From contig NC_071355.1 in the NCBI RefSeq assembly GCF_943734655.1, positions 15,914,768 through 15,978,767 on the forward strand: a stretch of 64,000 bases of DNA. The letters run 5' to 3'. Made by a program: the position numbers and the translations under genes. Within the stretch, counting starts at the first letter, position 1; each line of letters begins with the position of its first letter. The DNA is from Sabethes cyaneus (taxonomy: Eukaryota > Arthropoda > Insecta > Diptera > Culicidae). Under the pieces are notes generated by a model, which was given only the letters and a program-made list of their open reading frames with translations, was not told the origin of the DNA and did not search any database. Below are positions 48,741 to 60,779 of the stretch, one piece after another.

Positions 48741-51540
48741 AATCGATTCGCCTTTCATCCTATCAACAATCAATATTAACATTCCTTTGCATATTTACAT
48801 CACCGTGACACTAATATTATAATTGTTGATTCTTTTCGGTGAAAATCTAAAACTGTTGATTTGGTGTGACGTTTCGGCCTACTGTTTTCCTTCGGCTATC
48901 ATCAGACATCAAACAAACAGCGATTGGAGCGTGTTAAAAAGATTTTTTCAATATCCTGTGAATGAAGGACAAGATCCACATAACCGGATTCTAAATAAAT
49001 AGGGCTAGGGCTAGAGCTGCCCCCTTTGTCCGCAGCGGGTCACCGGCAAATACTCGCGGTCTGCAACCGTCTCATTATGAATCATCTAGGTTACTACCTA
49101 CAATATTATAGACCTACAATAGGTCATACAGAATGTAAAAAGACAGGGAGAACTAATTGTTAACTAATTGGCTATCAGTTAAGTTTGATATCGAGAAATG
49201 TTATGGTTCTTGACACGTTTTCAACAAACAAATCTGCCCAGAGTTCTTCAGTGCAAGAACAGATATTAACAACGGTAAAACAAATTCAGATACTACTCCT
49301 TGTACCGTACAGACTTACCCACAGTTTATCTGTTTCGTTCCTTTGCTGCTACCATAAATAAAATATGCATCAAACTGCTCGAAACCAACACACGGACCAC
49401 TGCATAATTCATATCGCAAAACAATTTGCAGATTCGACCCGACATTCAACCTGTTGGCACTCACTCACTCTAGTCTGGTTCGGGTTTTCCAAAGTCATTG
49501 CTTCTTCTACTAGCTAGGCCAAACGATCGGTCCCGACAACTATGGTGCTGTTGGTTGGTGTAGCTACTACTAGGCAACCGGACAGGACTTACGGACACAG
49601 AGCAGACAATGCAACGATGATGACTGGCAAAGTGGCAATTCGTCCTGCGGTACTACGAGCGACGACGGAGCATAGCCCCACCAGCAGCCACCAGCGAAAA
49701 AAGCAAGCACTCATCATTCGGTCATTCACAGTTTTGTGAGACCATTCACCTATTTTCGAGCAGAACGCTTATGATTGCCCAGAATGCGACTGGAAAAATA
49801 TTTATGTACAGATTTTTGTCAATTGTTCCCCTTTTTCTCGTTATGAAAATAATTAATGTCTAACGAAATTGATTCAAATTTGCGTAAAGATTCTCTTGTA
49901 GGATTTTATTGCGGTATTTAGATTAAAATTTTTTTGCACTATTTATGGGGATGCTTAAAATTATGATTAATCTTAAAACCTCCCAGAACATCACACGCTT
50001 CCGTTCTTCATTGTTGGCTTCTCTCAACGGCGATAGTGACGACGGGATATTACCCCTTCGCTCGTGCATTACCACTCTGAATCAGAATACGTACAATAGG
50101 GCTTTTCTTTTCGGTGGCATTGAGGGCAGGTCTTTTGTTGATATCACACCTTTCCCTGACACAGGAACAACATACGTAGGTATACAGCACACGATACGCG
50201 GAAAGACCACGAATCTGCGACGGAACTGCTGTTTCGCCGTTGCGCTGGAGGAAGGCACGAGCAGAGAGAAAAAAAAAGCGAATGTAAACAAGCCTTCTCA
50301 GACTCTATTTGCATCGTTGCAGGATTCAACGCTCGCGCTTCATAACCCTGTAAGGAAAAAAGATATTGCACGCTACAGTACGCCCGGCAGCGCAGCGGCA
50401 AAAATGGGTTTCCCCCGGCACGCGGGTTGCAGCAGCAAGCAACGCAAATGGCACGGTGGACGACTTCAAACGGAATTCTGTTTAGCAAATAGGTACCAGC
50501 TGTGACAAAACACTCGCTGCTCTGGTGGAAACTAGTCGGCAGGTCGGTGAATGACACTGGTGGGTGCTGCAGCATATACATGCCGTACCCCTACATTGTA
50601 TACGAGCAACGAAAGCGAACCTCTGGCAGTGGCACTTCGTTTGAAGCAAAAAGAAATGAGCTTTTCTGTTGAGCTATGGCACTTGCTGCTCCAGCTGGAA
50701 TGACTAGTAGGAGTATGAGGTTTCCCGCTTGCCGCTGGGATCGCTTAGACGGTCGTCGTGCTTCCTTGTTAACGTACTCTTGCTGGTACTGTAGCTACTA
50801 CCATAGTAACGCTTCCGGAATAAACAAGTGAATGTCAAATATCGCGCTTTTCGTCGAGTAGGTTTAATAGTTCTTTAGCAGGATAGAATAATAACAACAC
50901 GACCTTGTTGGATAAGGTAAGACGTTTGCTCGAAAGAAACGCATACGTGCAGCTTTCACTGTAGTGAAGATATGGGTATTGTTATGCTACTAATTAGTTA
51001 AACTTTTTATTTTGAACTGTTTCCTGGATTATATGAAATAAACACTATGCATTTTTTGAACCACTTTCTATAATTTTTAGTTAAACGTATCCTAATTCGT
51101 TATAAATTAAGAAAAATCGAGGTGTTGCTTCAATTTTTGCTATCTGGTTCCATTAATAACGATGTCAGGACGTCTCGACTCTCGATCAAACGCCTTAGCT
51201 TGTAACTGGTCGGCAGTCCCGACCCGCTTTCTCTATCATAATTTATTATTTGTCATTTCAATCCATTTTCCTGAATTTGTCCCGTGTCCTGATGCGCTCT
51301 GGTTGGCTTTAGAACGTTCATAGAGATCGCTTCGGTACGCTCTCTTAATTATTACACTTAAATGGTCGTTCCGATTCTCTGTTTTAGAATTTATTAGCTG
51401 TCATCTCGTTCTGTTCTCTCAATTACAATCTGCCGCCTCAAAGACAATCAAAATGGTTTTATCGGACCTCTTAAGTTTCTTAACAGGGGCCACCTTGGTT
51501 TTCTTTTTTAATAATAGGTAATTTTACAAATAATCCTATA
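48741..51540. other. Mostly unassigned region with one 186-codon open frame
   Basis: 49945-50505 (plus) is open for 186 codons and the opposite strand is also open over 50144-50581. Neither has recognisable motifs, a signal peptide or splice support, so both are probably incidental in a GC-richer stretch. A short GGGCTAGGGCTAGAGCT seed at 49002-49018 matches the hexamer satellite at 52496. Confidence 0.35.
48868..48905 (-). ncRNA. Hammerhead/Penelope-like core motif (tentative)
   Basis: On the minus strand CTGATGA (48905-48899) is followed after 23 bases by GAAAC (48875-48871) and GTC (48870-48868). CUGAUGA...GAAA are the conserved core words of hammerhead ribozymes, and a GACGTTTCGGCC...CATCAG string is the style of Penelope-like element ends. 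Stem II pairing is only partial (GCC with GGC) and stem III is not evident, so activity is doubtful. Confidence 0.3.
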
Positions 51541-51551
51541 GGAAACAATAA

Positions 51552-51659
51552 AAACAATAAAAAAGAAAACAAAAAGTTATTTATATCCTTTAATTCTACT
51601 ACTGCACAGTAGTAGAATTAAAGGATATAAATAACTTTTTGTTTTCTTTTTTATTGTTT
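51552..51659. repeat. Perfect 53-bp inverted repeat with 2-base loop
   Basis: Arms 51552-51604 and 51607-51659 are exact reverse complements around the dinucleotide CA. The sequence is AT-rich (AAAAGTTATTTATATCC...). A transcript would form an uninterrupted hairpin. No mismatches means recent origin or continuing correction. Confidence 0.95.
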
Positions 51660-51713
51660 CAGGTATTCTACTAAGACGCTCAAATAAACATTAGTTAATT
51701 TGAATCCTATAGG

Positions 51714-52495
51714 AGCAGAAATATGCGGCGTTGGAGCAGCTGAAACATTCTCAGGAAACACGAAAGTTCTGCCAGACACTGGATGGATCCCACAAAGGCT
51801 TTGCACCGCGAGCAAAAATGCGTCGGAATAAGAATGGCAGTATTTTGATGGACGATCGTGAAATGACCGAAAGGTGGAAGCAGCTCTTCGACGAGTACCT
51901 GAATGATGCCCAAGCGGGAGAACCGTAGTGGCGGGGAAAGCAATTTCGACGGTGCGACAAACGGGGAAGAGGTGCCAGCCTAAACGATAGACGAAGTTGT
52001 AACTAGATCTTTGTAAAGTGTCTGCACCGGCTGATTGTTATAATTTGGGATACTGAAACTGGTCTACCGGAGGAGTAGAAGAATAGGATTAACTGCTCGA
52101 CCTACAAGAATTATAGAAGAGTTATATGGTAATAACTATCGTATGCCGCCTACGAATTGCTCTCCCATTTTCCGCACAGTATTATCAATTGTGAAAATAT
52201 TTGTGAAATTTAACAAGGCTTCGTTGAAGGATACTCAACGACGGAGCAAATATTTACACTACGGCAAATTTTCCAAACAAACAGTTAATACAAAGTTTCT
52301 ACGCACCATTTGTTCTTTCACTTCAAAACTATATATGATACCATCGACCGAAAAGATCTATAAAAAATCATGCACTTCAAAAGCGATCGCGGTTGGCCTC
52401 CATTCAAAGTGTACCCTGTGATATGTTAATTAGACTGGTTATTTTCTACGGACATGAAACGTAAACAGTGCTCGAGGAGGATCTGCGAGTGTTCG
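51714..52495 (+). mobile_element. Non-LTR retrotransposon fragment ending in the satellite
   Basis: The start reads AALEQLKHSQETRKFCQTL, then MTERWKQLFDEYLNDAQ (51863-51915), the linker before the RT. Damaged RT blocks follow to 52400. The C-terminal LIRLVIFYGHET, stop, VLEEDLRVFG (52425-52492) runs straight into the CCCTAG repeats. In the family the ORF continues after EEDLRVF, so it is cut exactly where the satellite starts. It is of the same type as 40197-41262. Confidence 0.85.
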
Positions 52496-54525
52496 GAGCT
52501 TAGCCTCAGCCCTAGCCCTAGCCCTAGCCCTAGCCCTAGCCCTAGCCCTAGCCCTAGCCCTAGCCCTGGCCCTAGCCCTAGCCCTAGCCCTAGCCCTAGC
52601 CCTAGCCCTAGCCCTAGCCCTAGCCCTAGCCCTAGCCCTAGCCCTAGCCCTAGCCCTAGCCCTAGCCCTAGCCCTAGCCCTAGCCCTAGCCCTAGCCCTA
52701 GCCCTAGCCCTAGCCCTAGCCCTAGCCCTAGCCCTAGCCCTAGCCCTAGCCCTAGCCCTAGCCCTAGCCCTAGCCCTAGCCCTAGCCCTAGCCCTAGCCC
52801 TAGTCCTAGCCCTAGCCCTAGCCCTAGCCCTAGCCCTAGCCCTAGCCCTAGCCTGTAGCTCTAGCCCTAGCCTGTAGCTCTAGCCCTAGCCTGTAGCTCT
52901 AGCCCTAGCTTGTAGCTCTAGCCCTAGCCTGTAGCTCTAGCCCTAACCTGTAGCTCTAGCCCTAGCCTGTAGCTCTAGCCCTAGCCTGTAGCTCTAGCCC
53001 TAGCCTGTAGCTCTAGCCCTAGCCTGTAGCTCTAGCCCTAGCCTGTAGCTCTAGCCCTAGCCTGTAGCTCTAGCCCTAGCCTGTAGCTCTAGCCCTAGCC
53101 TGTAGCTCTAGCCCTAGCCTGTAGCTCTAGCCCTAGCCCTAGCCCTAGCCCTAGCCCTAGCCCTAGCCCTAGCCCTAGCCCTAGCCCTAGCCCTAGCCCT
53201 AGCCCTAGCCCTAGCCCTAGCCCTAGCCCTAGCCCTAGCCCTAGCCCTAGCCCTAGCCCTAGCCCTAGCCCTAGCCCTAGCCCTAGCCCTAGCCCTAGCC
53301 CTAGCCCTAGCCCTAGCCCTAGCCCTAGCCCTAGCCCTAGCCCTAGCCCTAGCCCTAGCCCTAGCCCTAGCCCTAGCCCTAGCCCTAGCCCTAGCCCTAG
53401 CCCTAGCCCTAGCCCTAGCCCTAGCCCTAGCCCTAGCCCTAGCCCTAGCCCTAGCCCTAGCCCTAGCCCTAGCCCTAGCCCTAGCCCTAGCCCTAGCCCT
53501 AGCCCTAGCCCTAGCCCTAGCCCTAGCCCTAGCCCTAGCCCTAGCCCTAGCCCTAGCCCTAGCCCTAGCCCTAGCCCTAGCCCTAGCCCTAGCCCTAGCC
53601 CTAGCCCTAGCCCTAGCCCTAGCCCTAGCCCTAGCCCTAGCCCTAGCCCTAGCCCTAGCCCTAGCCCTAGCCCTAGCCCTAGCCCTAGCCCTAGCCCTAG
53701 CCCTAGCCCTAGCCCTAGCCCTAGCCCTAGCCCTAGCCCTAGCCCTAGCCCTAGCCCTAGCCCTAGCCCTAGCCCTAGCCCTAGCCCTAGCCCTAGCCCT
53801 AGCCCTAGCCCTAGCCCTAGCCCTAGCCCTAGCCCTAGCCCTAGCCCTAGCCCTAGCCCTAGCCCTAGCCCTAGCCCTAGCCTGTAGCTCTAGCCCTAGC
53901 CTGTAGCTCTAGCCCTAGCCTGTAGCTCTAGCCCTAGCCTGTAGCTCTAGCCCTAGCCTGTAGCTCTAGCCCTAGCCTGTAGCTCTAGCCCTAGCCTGTA
54001 GCTCTAGCCCTAGCCTGTATCTCTAGCCCTAGCCTGTAGCTCTAGCCCTAGCCTGTAGCTCTAGCCCTAGCCTGTAGCTCTAGCCCTAGCCTGTAGCTCT
54101 AGCCCTAGCCTGTAGCTCTAGCCCTAGCCTGTAGCTCTAGCCCTAGCTTGTAGCTCTAGCCCTAGCCTGTAGCTCTAGCCCTAGCCTGTAGCTCTAGCCC
54201 TAGCCTGTAGCTCTAGCCCTAGCCTGTAGCTCTAGCCCTAGCCTGTAGCTCTAGCCCTAGCCTGTAGCTCTAGCCCTAGCCTGTAGCTCTAGCCCTAGCC
54301 TGTAGCTCTAGCGCTAGCCTGTAGCTCTAGCCCTAGCCTGTAGCTCTAGCCCTAGCCTGTAGCTCTAGCCCTAGCCTGTAGCTCTAGCCCTAGCCTGTAG
54401 CTCTAGCCCTAGCCTGTAGCTCTAGCCCTAGCCTGTAGCTCTAGCCCTAGCCTGTAGCTCTAGCCCTAGCCTGTAGCTCTAGCCCTAGCCTGTAGCTCTA
54501 GCTCTAGCCTGTAGCTCTAGTATTT
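52496..54525. repeat. CCCTAG hexamer satellite with 18-bp higher-order units, ~2 kb
   Basis: There are four blocks: near-pure (CCCTAG)n at 52502-52850; an 18-bp unit CTGTAG-CTCTAG-CCCTAG at about 52850-53130; pure (CCCTAG)n at 53131-53880; and the 18-bp unit again at 53881-54525. Point variants are few (CCCTGG, CTGTAT, AGCGCT). All hexamers keep CTAG. The frame giving (Ser-Pro)n is a by-product. CTAGGG differs by one base from the vertebrate-type telomere unit TTAGGG, but an interstitial satellite is the safer reading. Confidence 0.97.
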
Positions 54526-55194
54526 CTAGCTGATTCAGGGCGAGACATTATGCCAAATGACATTATACCCGAAACCGGTCGGTAAAAGGTAAATATATTT
54601 TATGTTTGTAAGAACGATACGTGTTGTGTCCAATGTTAATAATGACTGATAGCTTATGACAACAATTGTCAATTGTACCGCTTATGCCAGCCTAAAGTGT
54701 GATTTCACCAACCTCACGTCGACCTCCCAAGCTCCGCCCGAATGCGTAAACTGAATTATGGAAGAAATAGCCACTCAGTTCAGCTCTCTTAGCTTTTTTC
54801 GAAGCAGGGCGGCAAGTCGGCTAATTTCGTTGATGGTGCCTTAGAAATTAGTGAACAGCAACTACTTAACAAGTCCTCGGCGGCACCTTACAAAACGTTT
54901 GAGAGATCCTATGAAACCTCTGAACCAGTGATCCCAGATCTACGGACTTAGGAATTTTCAACGGACCTTCGAATCAAGTGTTCGTATGTATTTCATAAAC
55001 TTTACATAAAGGAGACTATGCTAAGACGCTCAACGTAATATCTTTTGATTAGTTTACGTAAAAAATTAAAAATTTATCCAAATCCAACACCTTCAGTCCA
55101 AAAATTTCATTCAGTGAATATGTGTTCCAGTTACATAAATCACAAGTTTATTCTTTAAAAGACGATACAAAAGTTTGTTATTGAGTTCTTATGT
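54526..55194. other. Spacer between satellite and A-rich array
   Basis: Nothing recognised. The 13-mer CTAAGACGCTCAA at 55020 also occurs at 51672, just after the perfect hairpin. Confidence 0.4.
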
Positions 55195-56365
55195 GTTAAT
55201 GAAATGACAAGAGATAACAAAAATGCGACATGAATAACAGCAATAAAAATAACAAAAAGACGTTTAAAAAACTTCAAAGAGATGATAAAACATGCCAAAA
55301 AAGAGTCGATGAAAGACAGCAAAAATACAACATTTTTGTTGTCTTGACAACAAACAAGACGACGAAAAAGGCGATGGTAAAACAACTAAAAATGACGAAG
55401 TGACAACAAAAGACGATGAAGAGACGACAAAAGACGAAGCAAAGTCGATAAAATGACACCAGAAAGATACTAAAACAATAACAAAAACGGTAAAAAGCCG
55501 CCAAAAAAGTGACCAAAGTGCCAAAAGAGACGTCGAAAAGCAACGAAAATACGATGTTAAAGATGTTTAAAAATCCTGAATCATGAAAAAGCTATAGAAC
55601 GACCGAAGGATAACAAAAAGACGATGAAAAAGTGTCGAAAAGACAACAACTGACAACAAAAATGAAGAGAAAACAATAATTAAACGACAAAAATATGACG
55701 TAGAGAAGCCGAAAAGATGACAGAAAGATAAAAATACGCTGAAAAACCGCCAAAAAAAATAAAAGAAGGGACAAAAAAGACAACAAAAAATGAGAAAAGG
55801 ACTATAAATACCAATGTTGCTAACCTTCCAGATTTGTCTTTTTGACGCTTGGTCAGACAAAAAAGCCAGATATTTTCCAGACATTTTTATTCTTGTTTTC
55901 CACATTTTCGTAAAACCGGTCAGCAACGCTAATAAACAGAATTTGTAAAGACAAGATAAAAAGATGGCAACATAGCGACTAGAAATATTAAAAAAATATT
56001 ATAAATAATAATAGAAAGACGTCATTAAGAGCAACCTAAAACGCCACAAAAGACTATAAAAATGCCAACAAATCGCTGAATATGTAAGTGATGTAAATAT
56101 GTTACAAAACCAGGCCTTAAACAGAACAGAAAGAACGAAAAACGACTAACAGAAATTAAAAAGACAACAGAAAAACGACAAGACGACTGCAAAAGGTGAC
56201 AGAGAACACAAAACAAAAAAGACAACGTAATGCGATGTGAGATTACGAAAAAGTAATAAAGAGACCGCGAACATACGTTCAAATGTTGACGAAATGACAA
56301 CGAAGGATGACAAAAAATGCAAAAGAAACAACATGAGAATACAGTAAGAGGACGACTAAAGGACA
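55195..56365 (+). repeat. Long degenerate A-rich GACGACAAAA array, interrupted
   Basis: The same word set as the arrays at 12655 and 34375 (AAAGACGAC, GACAACAAAA, GACAAAATGAC). It is interrupted at about 55812-55930 by a piece whose ends are loosely inverted (AATGTTGCTAACC / GGTCAGCAACGCT), perhaps a small MITE. Minus-strand frames are compositional. Confidence 0.62.
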
Positions 56366-56369
56366 GCAT

Positions 56370-58963
56370 AACTGGTGGTACAGGTTTCGCATCACTTGTG
56401 GTTTAATGGTAAGAATAAAAATTTGACTTTAAGGAGATATCACAAAACTGTTTATCCGTGTCTACCTGCTTGCAATACTCTCAGAATCATACGTCTCGAA
56501 CCATCAAAACCTGCATGCGTGGAATATCAACGCTTTCCACAAACACACAGACAAACAAGACAAACCCCTGCACATCAGATGAAATCCAAACGATTCAATT
56601 ACGAACTTCTCGCAATCGTTTATCAAGCCTTCGGAAGAGACTCCCGTGAGCCATAAAATTTTCATATCTTAACCACTTTTCAATGGATGCTGCGGTGTTC
56701 TTCCTGGTCCTCTGGATAGCCCGGGCTGTCCCATGTCTCTCGCTCACCCCACTATCTCGGCCGGCGGCTTCAAAAGTGCTTATTTTTCTTTTAGTGGTTC
56801 ACCAGATAACATTTAGCGCAAGCGAGCGACTGCGAGCCAAGAATTATGTCTCAATAAATATTTCCTCGCCAGGATCCGAGCGAAACATCCATGCTTTCGC
56901 TACTTGACTGAGACTTTAGCGGGAACAGCATAAAAAAGACACACGAAAGCATAACATCCAACCGACACAGTGCACAGCCACTTCTTCTTTTCGCGCTCGA
57001 TCTTTTCCGCCGTCGGTTTCTATTATCGCCATCCTTCGACCAAAGGGTCACAAATCCAGTAGTGGTGGCTGTATCTTCGCCGTCTCCGACAATTTATTAG
57101 TGTGCTATCTGCCTGAAAATCGGTCAGCCAGTGCCGTGCAACACCAAACCAAAGCGAACTGAAGCAACTGTCTTTTCGTCAGGAAAGAAAACTGCTCCCA
57201 GACTGGCAAAAAAATCCAACAACACCGAGAGAAAGGAATTAAGCAAGCAATCTTTTTTTTTCTCTACGGCTCGTCCCATTCGCTGTATCGCTCCGGGTGG
57301 CTTGTGTTCTATCCTGGTCGTGGCTGCTTTAGTATAAATAAAAGTAAACTGTTTTAAACTCCAATAACACTTAACGACCGTAACAGGGTGAACCGAGAGA
57401 AAAACTATAAAACACTCCGGAAGCAGACGCCGTGCACGCGAACGACCAAACAATCGCAAAGCACCCTGAAGCCAGATGCACCAACCAACCATCTCAGTCT
57501 CAGCCAGGCTGGATGCTGTAGGTGTGCGCTGCTCTGTTCACTTCCGGTTCAGTATCGGATACCTACCTACCTACCTAGGAAGAAACGGAACAAATCTCGT
57601 ACCTTCTCACATTTTCAGCCCAGCAATAATGCTCATTTTGTACCGGGTCGTACCTTCCAAAAGGCAACTCGGAATGGTCGACTACAACAGGATAGTGTTA
57701 TTTCTTTGCCGATCCTGCAATTCTCAGGAGTATTTCTTGTTGCACAAACGGAACACAACGACCAGCGGCCGGACCGGAAGCTGCAGGGAAATGTACACAA
57801 TCTAGAGTACAAGCTAGAATGCGGCTGAAAGTAATAAGGTGAAGTGGTCAACTTTTGTTAGTTTTAGCCATGTGTTTCTCAGGTTGGGTTTGCATGTTGA
57901 AAACTGTTTCGAGCTGCCGGAGAACAACCGGGCATATGTTATGCTTGCTGTGGCTTGTGTTTTAAGAAGCTTAACCATGATAGTTTGTAATGGTGCATCA
58001 ACACGTCCTTTTAAGTTTTCCAATCCCTTCTAGAGTTCAATTCACTGTGAAAATTTCAATCGCTTTCGAGAGAGTCAGTCTGCTCTGATAAACGATAATT
58101 TTAGAGCAATTCATTTAATTCAGATGTGCCTCAACCCACAAGCTAACAAGCAAAGGTGCAAGGCTATCCTCGAAAAGGCTGATTGGTGCTATGGCGACCG
58201 GATTGGAGGAACACGCGACAGCACGACGACGACGGTAGTCAAAGAGGAGAAAAGACTGTCGCTTTCCGCAAGAAAGCCTCCCTATCCGGCTGGTTCCGGC
58301 TCCAATTAGGAGTTCATCTCAAGCGGCAAATTAATTGTATTAGCTGTTTACTACACCACCGCCGCCTGGGCCAGCAACCGCGTCTGGAATATGGCGCGGC
58401 GGCGTGTCGTGTCTGAGCTTTACGGTTGCCACATAAAACCACTGCTGCTGCCGCTGCCATAAGCACCAACGAACATTAAACTTATGCTCTAGCAGCGTGC
58501 ATGCTGGCTGGGGTTAGATTTGTGCACCGTGACGTCTGCGGGGATGATTGCCGAACTCCGGCGGAAATGTTTGAGTGCTATTTTTAGATTTCAGACTATC
58601 TTTCCCATTTGATGGGACAAACAAAACAAAAATAGGATAACAGTAACCAGCAAATAATTTTGTTGAGATTAGAAATAATTCATGATTTTTTCTTTCTGCA
58701 ATATAACCACTGGTTATTAACCAGCCAATTTTTAATACTACAAATTGTAGCTTTATTTTAAATTTATTTCATGCATAGATACAGAAATTTGGGCCCTGGG
58801 ACCGACGTTTTCACGAATGTGCCAATCGGCGTTTGACAAGATTTAAACCGAGATTTTGGCAAAAAAAATCCTACTTCAATATATACTGTATACTGTATAT
58901 GTACCAGTTAATTTGCCTTAAATGAAACTCGTCAAAATTCAGTTTCTTAGTTTCTTACGACTA
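56370..58963. other. Unassigned, GC- and CpG-richer region
   Basis: No repeat or domain recognised. Open frames of 60-146 codons occur on both strands without known motifs. The composition resembles the other non-repetitive host regions of the window and could hold 5' exons or regulatory DNA of a gene not seen here. Confidence 0.35.
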
Positions 58964-60686
58964 TCTTCTTCTATCTAAATATATAAAAGTGAGCGTGAGC
59001 ATGTTTATATGTTCCACCATAACTCCAGGACGCCTAGACCGATCTCCACCAAACTTGGCACACATGTTCCTTGATATAAGAGAATCAGCACTGGGGGGTT
59101 GACAACTGGCATGGGGGATTCGTAACAGGGGGAGAGGCTAAAACTCCGAAATGCCTGGACGAATATTCATCAAACTTGGCACAATTGTTCCTTGACATAA
59201 GAGAAGCAGCACTGGGGTTTTAACAAAAACGAGGGAGATAGGTTTTCTGTAGAGATGGTCGGGTATGAAAATATGAGTGCCCGAACCCGACCCGTACCCG
59301 ATTAAGAAAAAAATGAAAAACCCGTACCCGACCCGAACCCGCAAGTGCATTGTTTTTGATACCCGAACCCGACCGAAACCCGTCGGGTACGGATACGGCC
59401 CGGGTACCCGACCATCTTTAGTATTAAATGTGGTCAATAGAGATACCCAACCCGACCCGCACTCGGTTTCAAAAACAAAAATTGAGTACCCGTACCCGAC
59501 CCGAACCCACAAATTTTTTTTTTTCAATACCCGAACCCGACCCGAACCCGGCGGGTACGGGTACGGGTGCGGGTTTCGGGCAAATTTTTCGCTACCCGAC
59601 CATCTCTATTCCCTGATAGGGGGGGAGGGTACCTAATATGAGGGGGGGACTTGGCACACGTGTTCCTTGACATAAGAGAATCAATGTTCTTTATCAAACT
59701 TGGCACACATGTTCCTTGACATCAGGAAATTAGGACGGGGGTTGACAAAGAGCGGAGAAGAACTAATACAGGGGGCACCTTAACTCCGAAATCAAAGGCA
59801 GGGGGGGTACCTAACAGGGGGAGGCCATAACTCCGAAATGCCTGGGGCTCAAACTTTCATACATGTTCCTTGATATAAGGGAATCAGAACTGAAGGGGTT
59901 GACAAAAGAGGGGGTAGCAGGGGGAAGACTCCGAAATGTCTGGACGGTTCTTCCTTAAGTGATAATGGGACAAAAGAGAGAGCTGATGACCGGAGGTTGC
60001 TGACAGGAAGGCGGGAGTAACGCCCACGTGACTGTAACGATTTATCCGTACAACAGAAAAAATCAAAATACGAAACACTAAACGGCAATGCTCGCAGCTG
60101 TAGATTTGTCAAGTGTAATTATGCACCGAATCAAAGTGACCTGTGTTCGACCATTAGTGCCAAGTGTTGCTGGCCGACTCTATTTGAGTCACAGGGGCAA
60201 TCATTCAAACAATGTGGAGTTGATCTGAGAACGCCATGTTTTTCCCACGGTCAACTTTATGTGGCATGGTGGTGAACCATTGTTTACAAACAAGTTTTGT
60301 CTTGAAGTGAGATGAAAGGAATGACAGGTTTTTTGTATCCATGGAAGAAACACTGTTGCACCTTCTACTTCTTTTGAAAAGTACAATAACAAAACTATTT
60401 ATTACCTATGGGTAGGGTGGCGGAAGTTAGCGGAAGGTGCAAATAGGATAAATGTCTTTGTTTCTCTTTCTTTATAGGTTTTTTTTATGGGGGGGGGGTT
60501 TCCGTAAAGACAACAGATGTGTAAGTGGCCGGGTAGACAAAAGAGGAGGAGCTGACAAATAGGGAGAAACGTCCAAAAGCGGAACAAGCGTTATATTTTT
60601 GCATTATAAGCATTTCGGTTACAATAACTGATGTACAAGTGGCTGTGAGACAAAGACGCCCCAAGTAAGATCGGGCACTCAGCTAG
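58964..60686 (+). mobile_element. Helitron deletion derivative with helicase C-terminal remnant
   Basis: The 3' end is CAGCTAG followed by T, with a GC-rich stretch before it. The 5' end is TC-rich, follows an A and runs into CTAAATATATAAAAG, the usual Helitron opening. Inside, 60213-60266 reads CGVDLRTPCFSHGQLYVA, the final motif of Helitron Pif1-type helicases, followed by a stop. Before it lie several ~80-160-bp repeats (AACTCCGAAATGCCTGGAC ... AACTTGGCACACATGTTCC). Rep and most of the helicase are missing, so it depended on other copies. A separate MITE is nested at 59252. Confidence 0.85.
59252..59606. mobile_element. TA-flanked MITE of CCCGACCCGTACCCG words, nested in the Helitron
   Basis: The ends GAGATGGTCGGGTA and TACCCGACCATCTC are exact inverses, with TA on both sides (59250-59251 and 59607-59608). 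The interior is a mirror-like run of CCCGTACCCGACCCGAACC and its complements. An internal CCCGACCATCTTTAG near 59405-59420 looks like a second end, so two copies may be fused. Confidence 0.88.
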
Positions 60687-60779
60687 TTTTTTATAAAGGA
60701 AAATAAATAATCATAAAAATTACATTTTCAATATATTGATTCTTATAGGGCCAAAAGATGAAAACAGATTTATCAGTTT

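Noticed and set aside
49945..50505. 186-codon open frame
   Set aside because: No recognisable motif, the opposite strand is equally open, and there is no splice or signal-peptide support.
52454..52858. Open frame with a (Ser-Pro)n protein
   Set aside because: It is the plus-frame reading of the CCCTAG satellite and the tail of a broken retrotransposon; no gene.
52496..54525. True telomere
   Set aside because: The unit is CTAGGG not TTAGGG, the array is interstitial with ordinary sequence on both sides, and it has a higher-order form typical of satellites.
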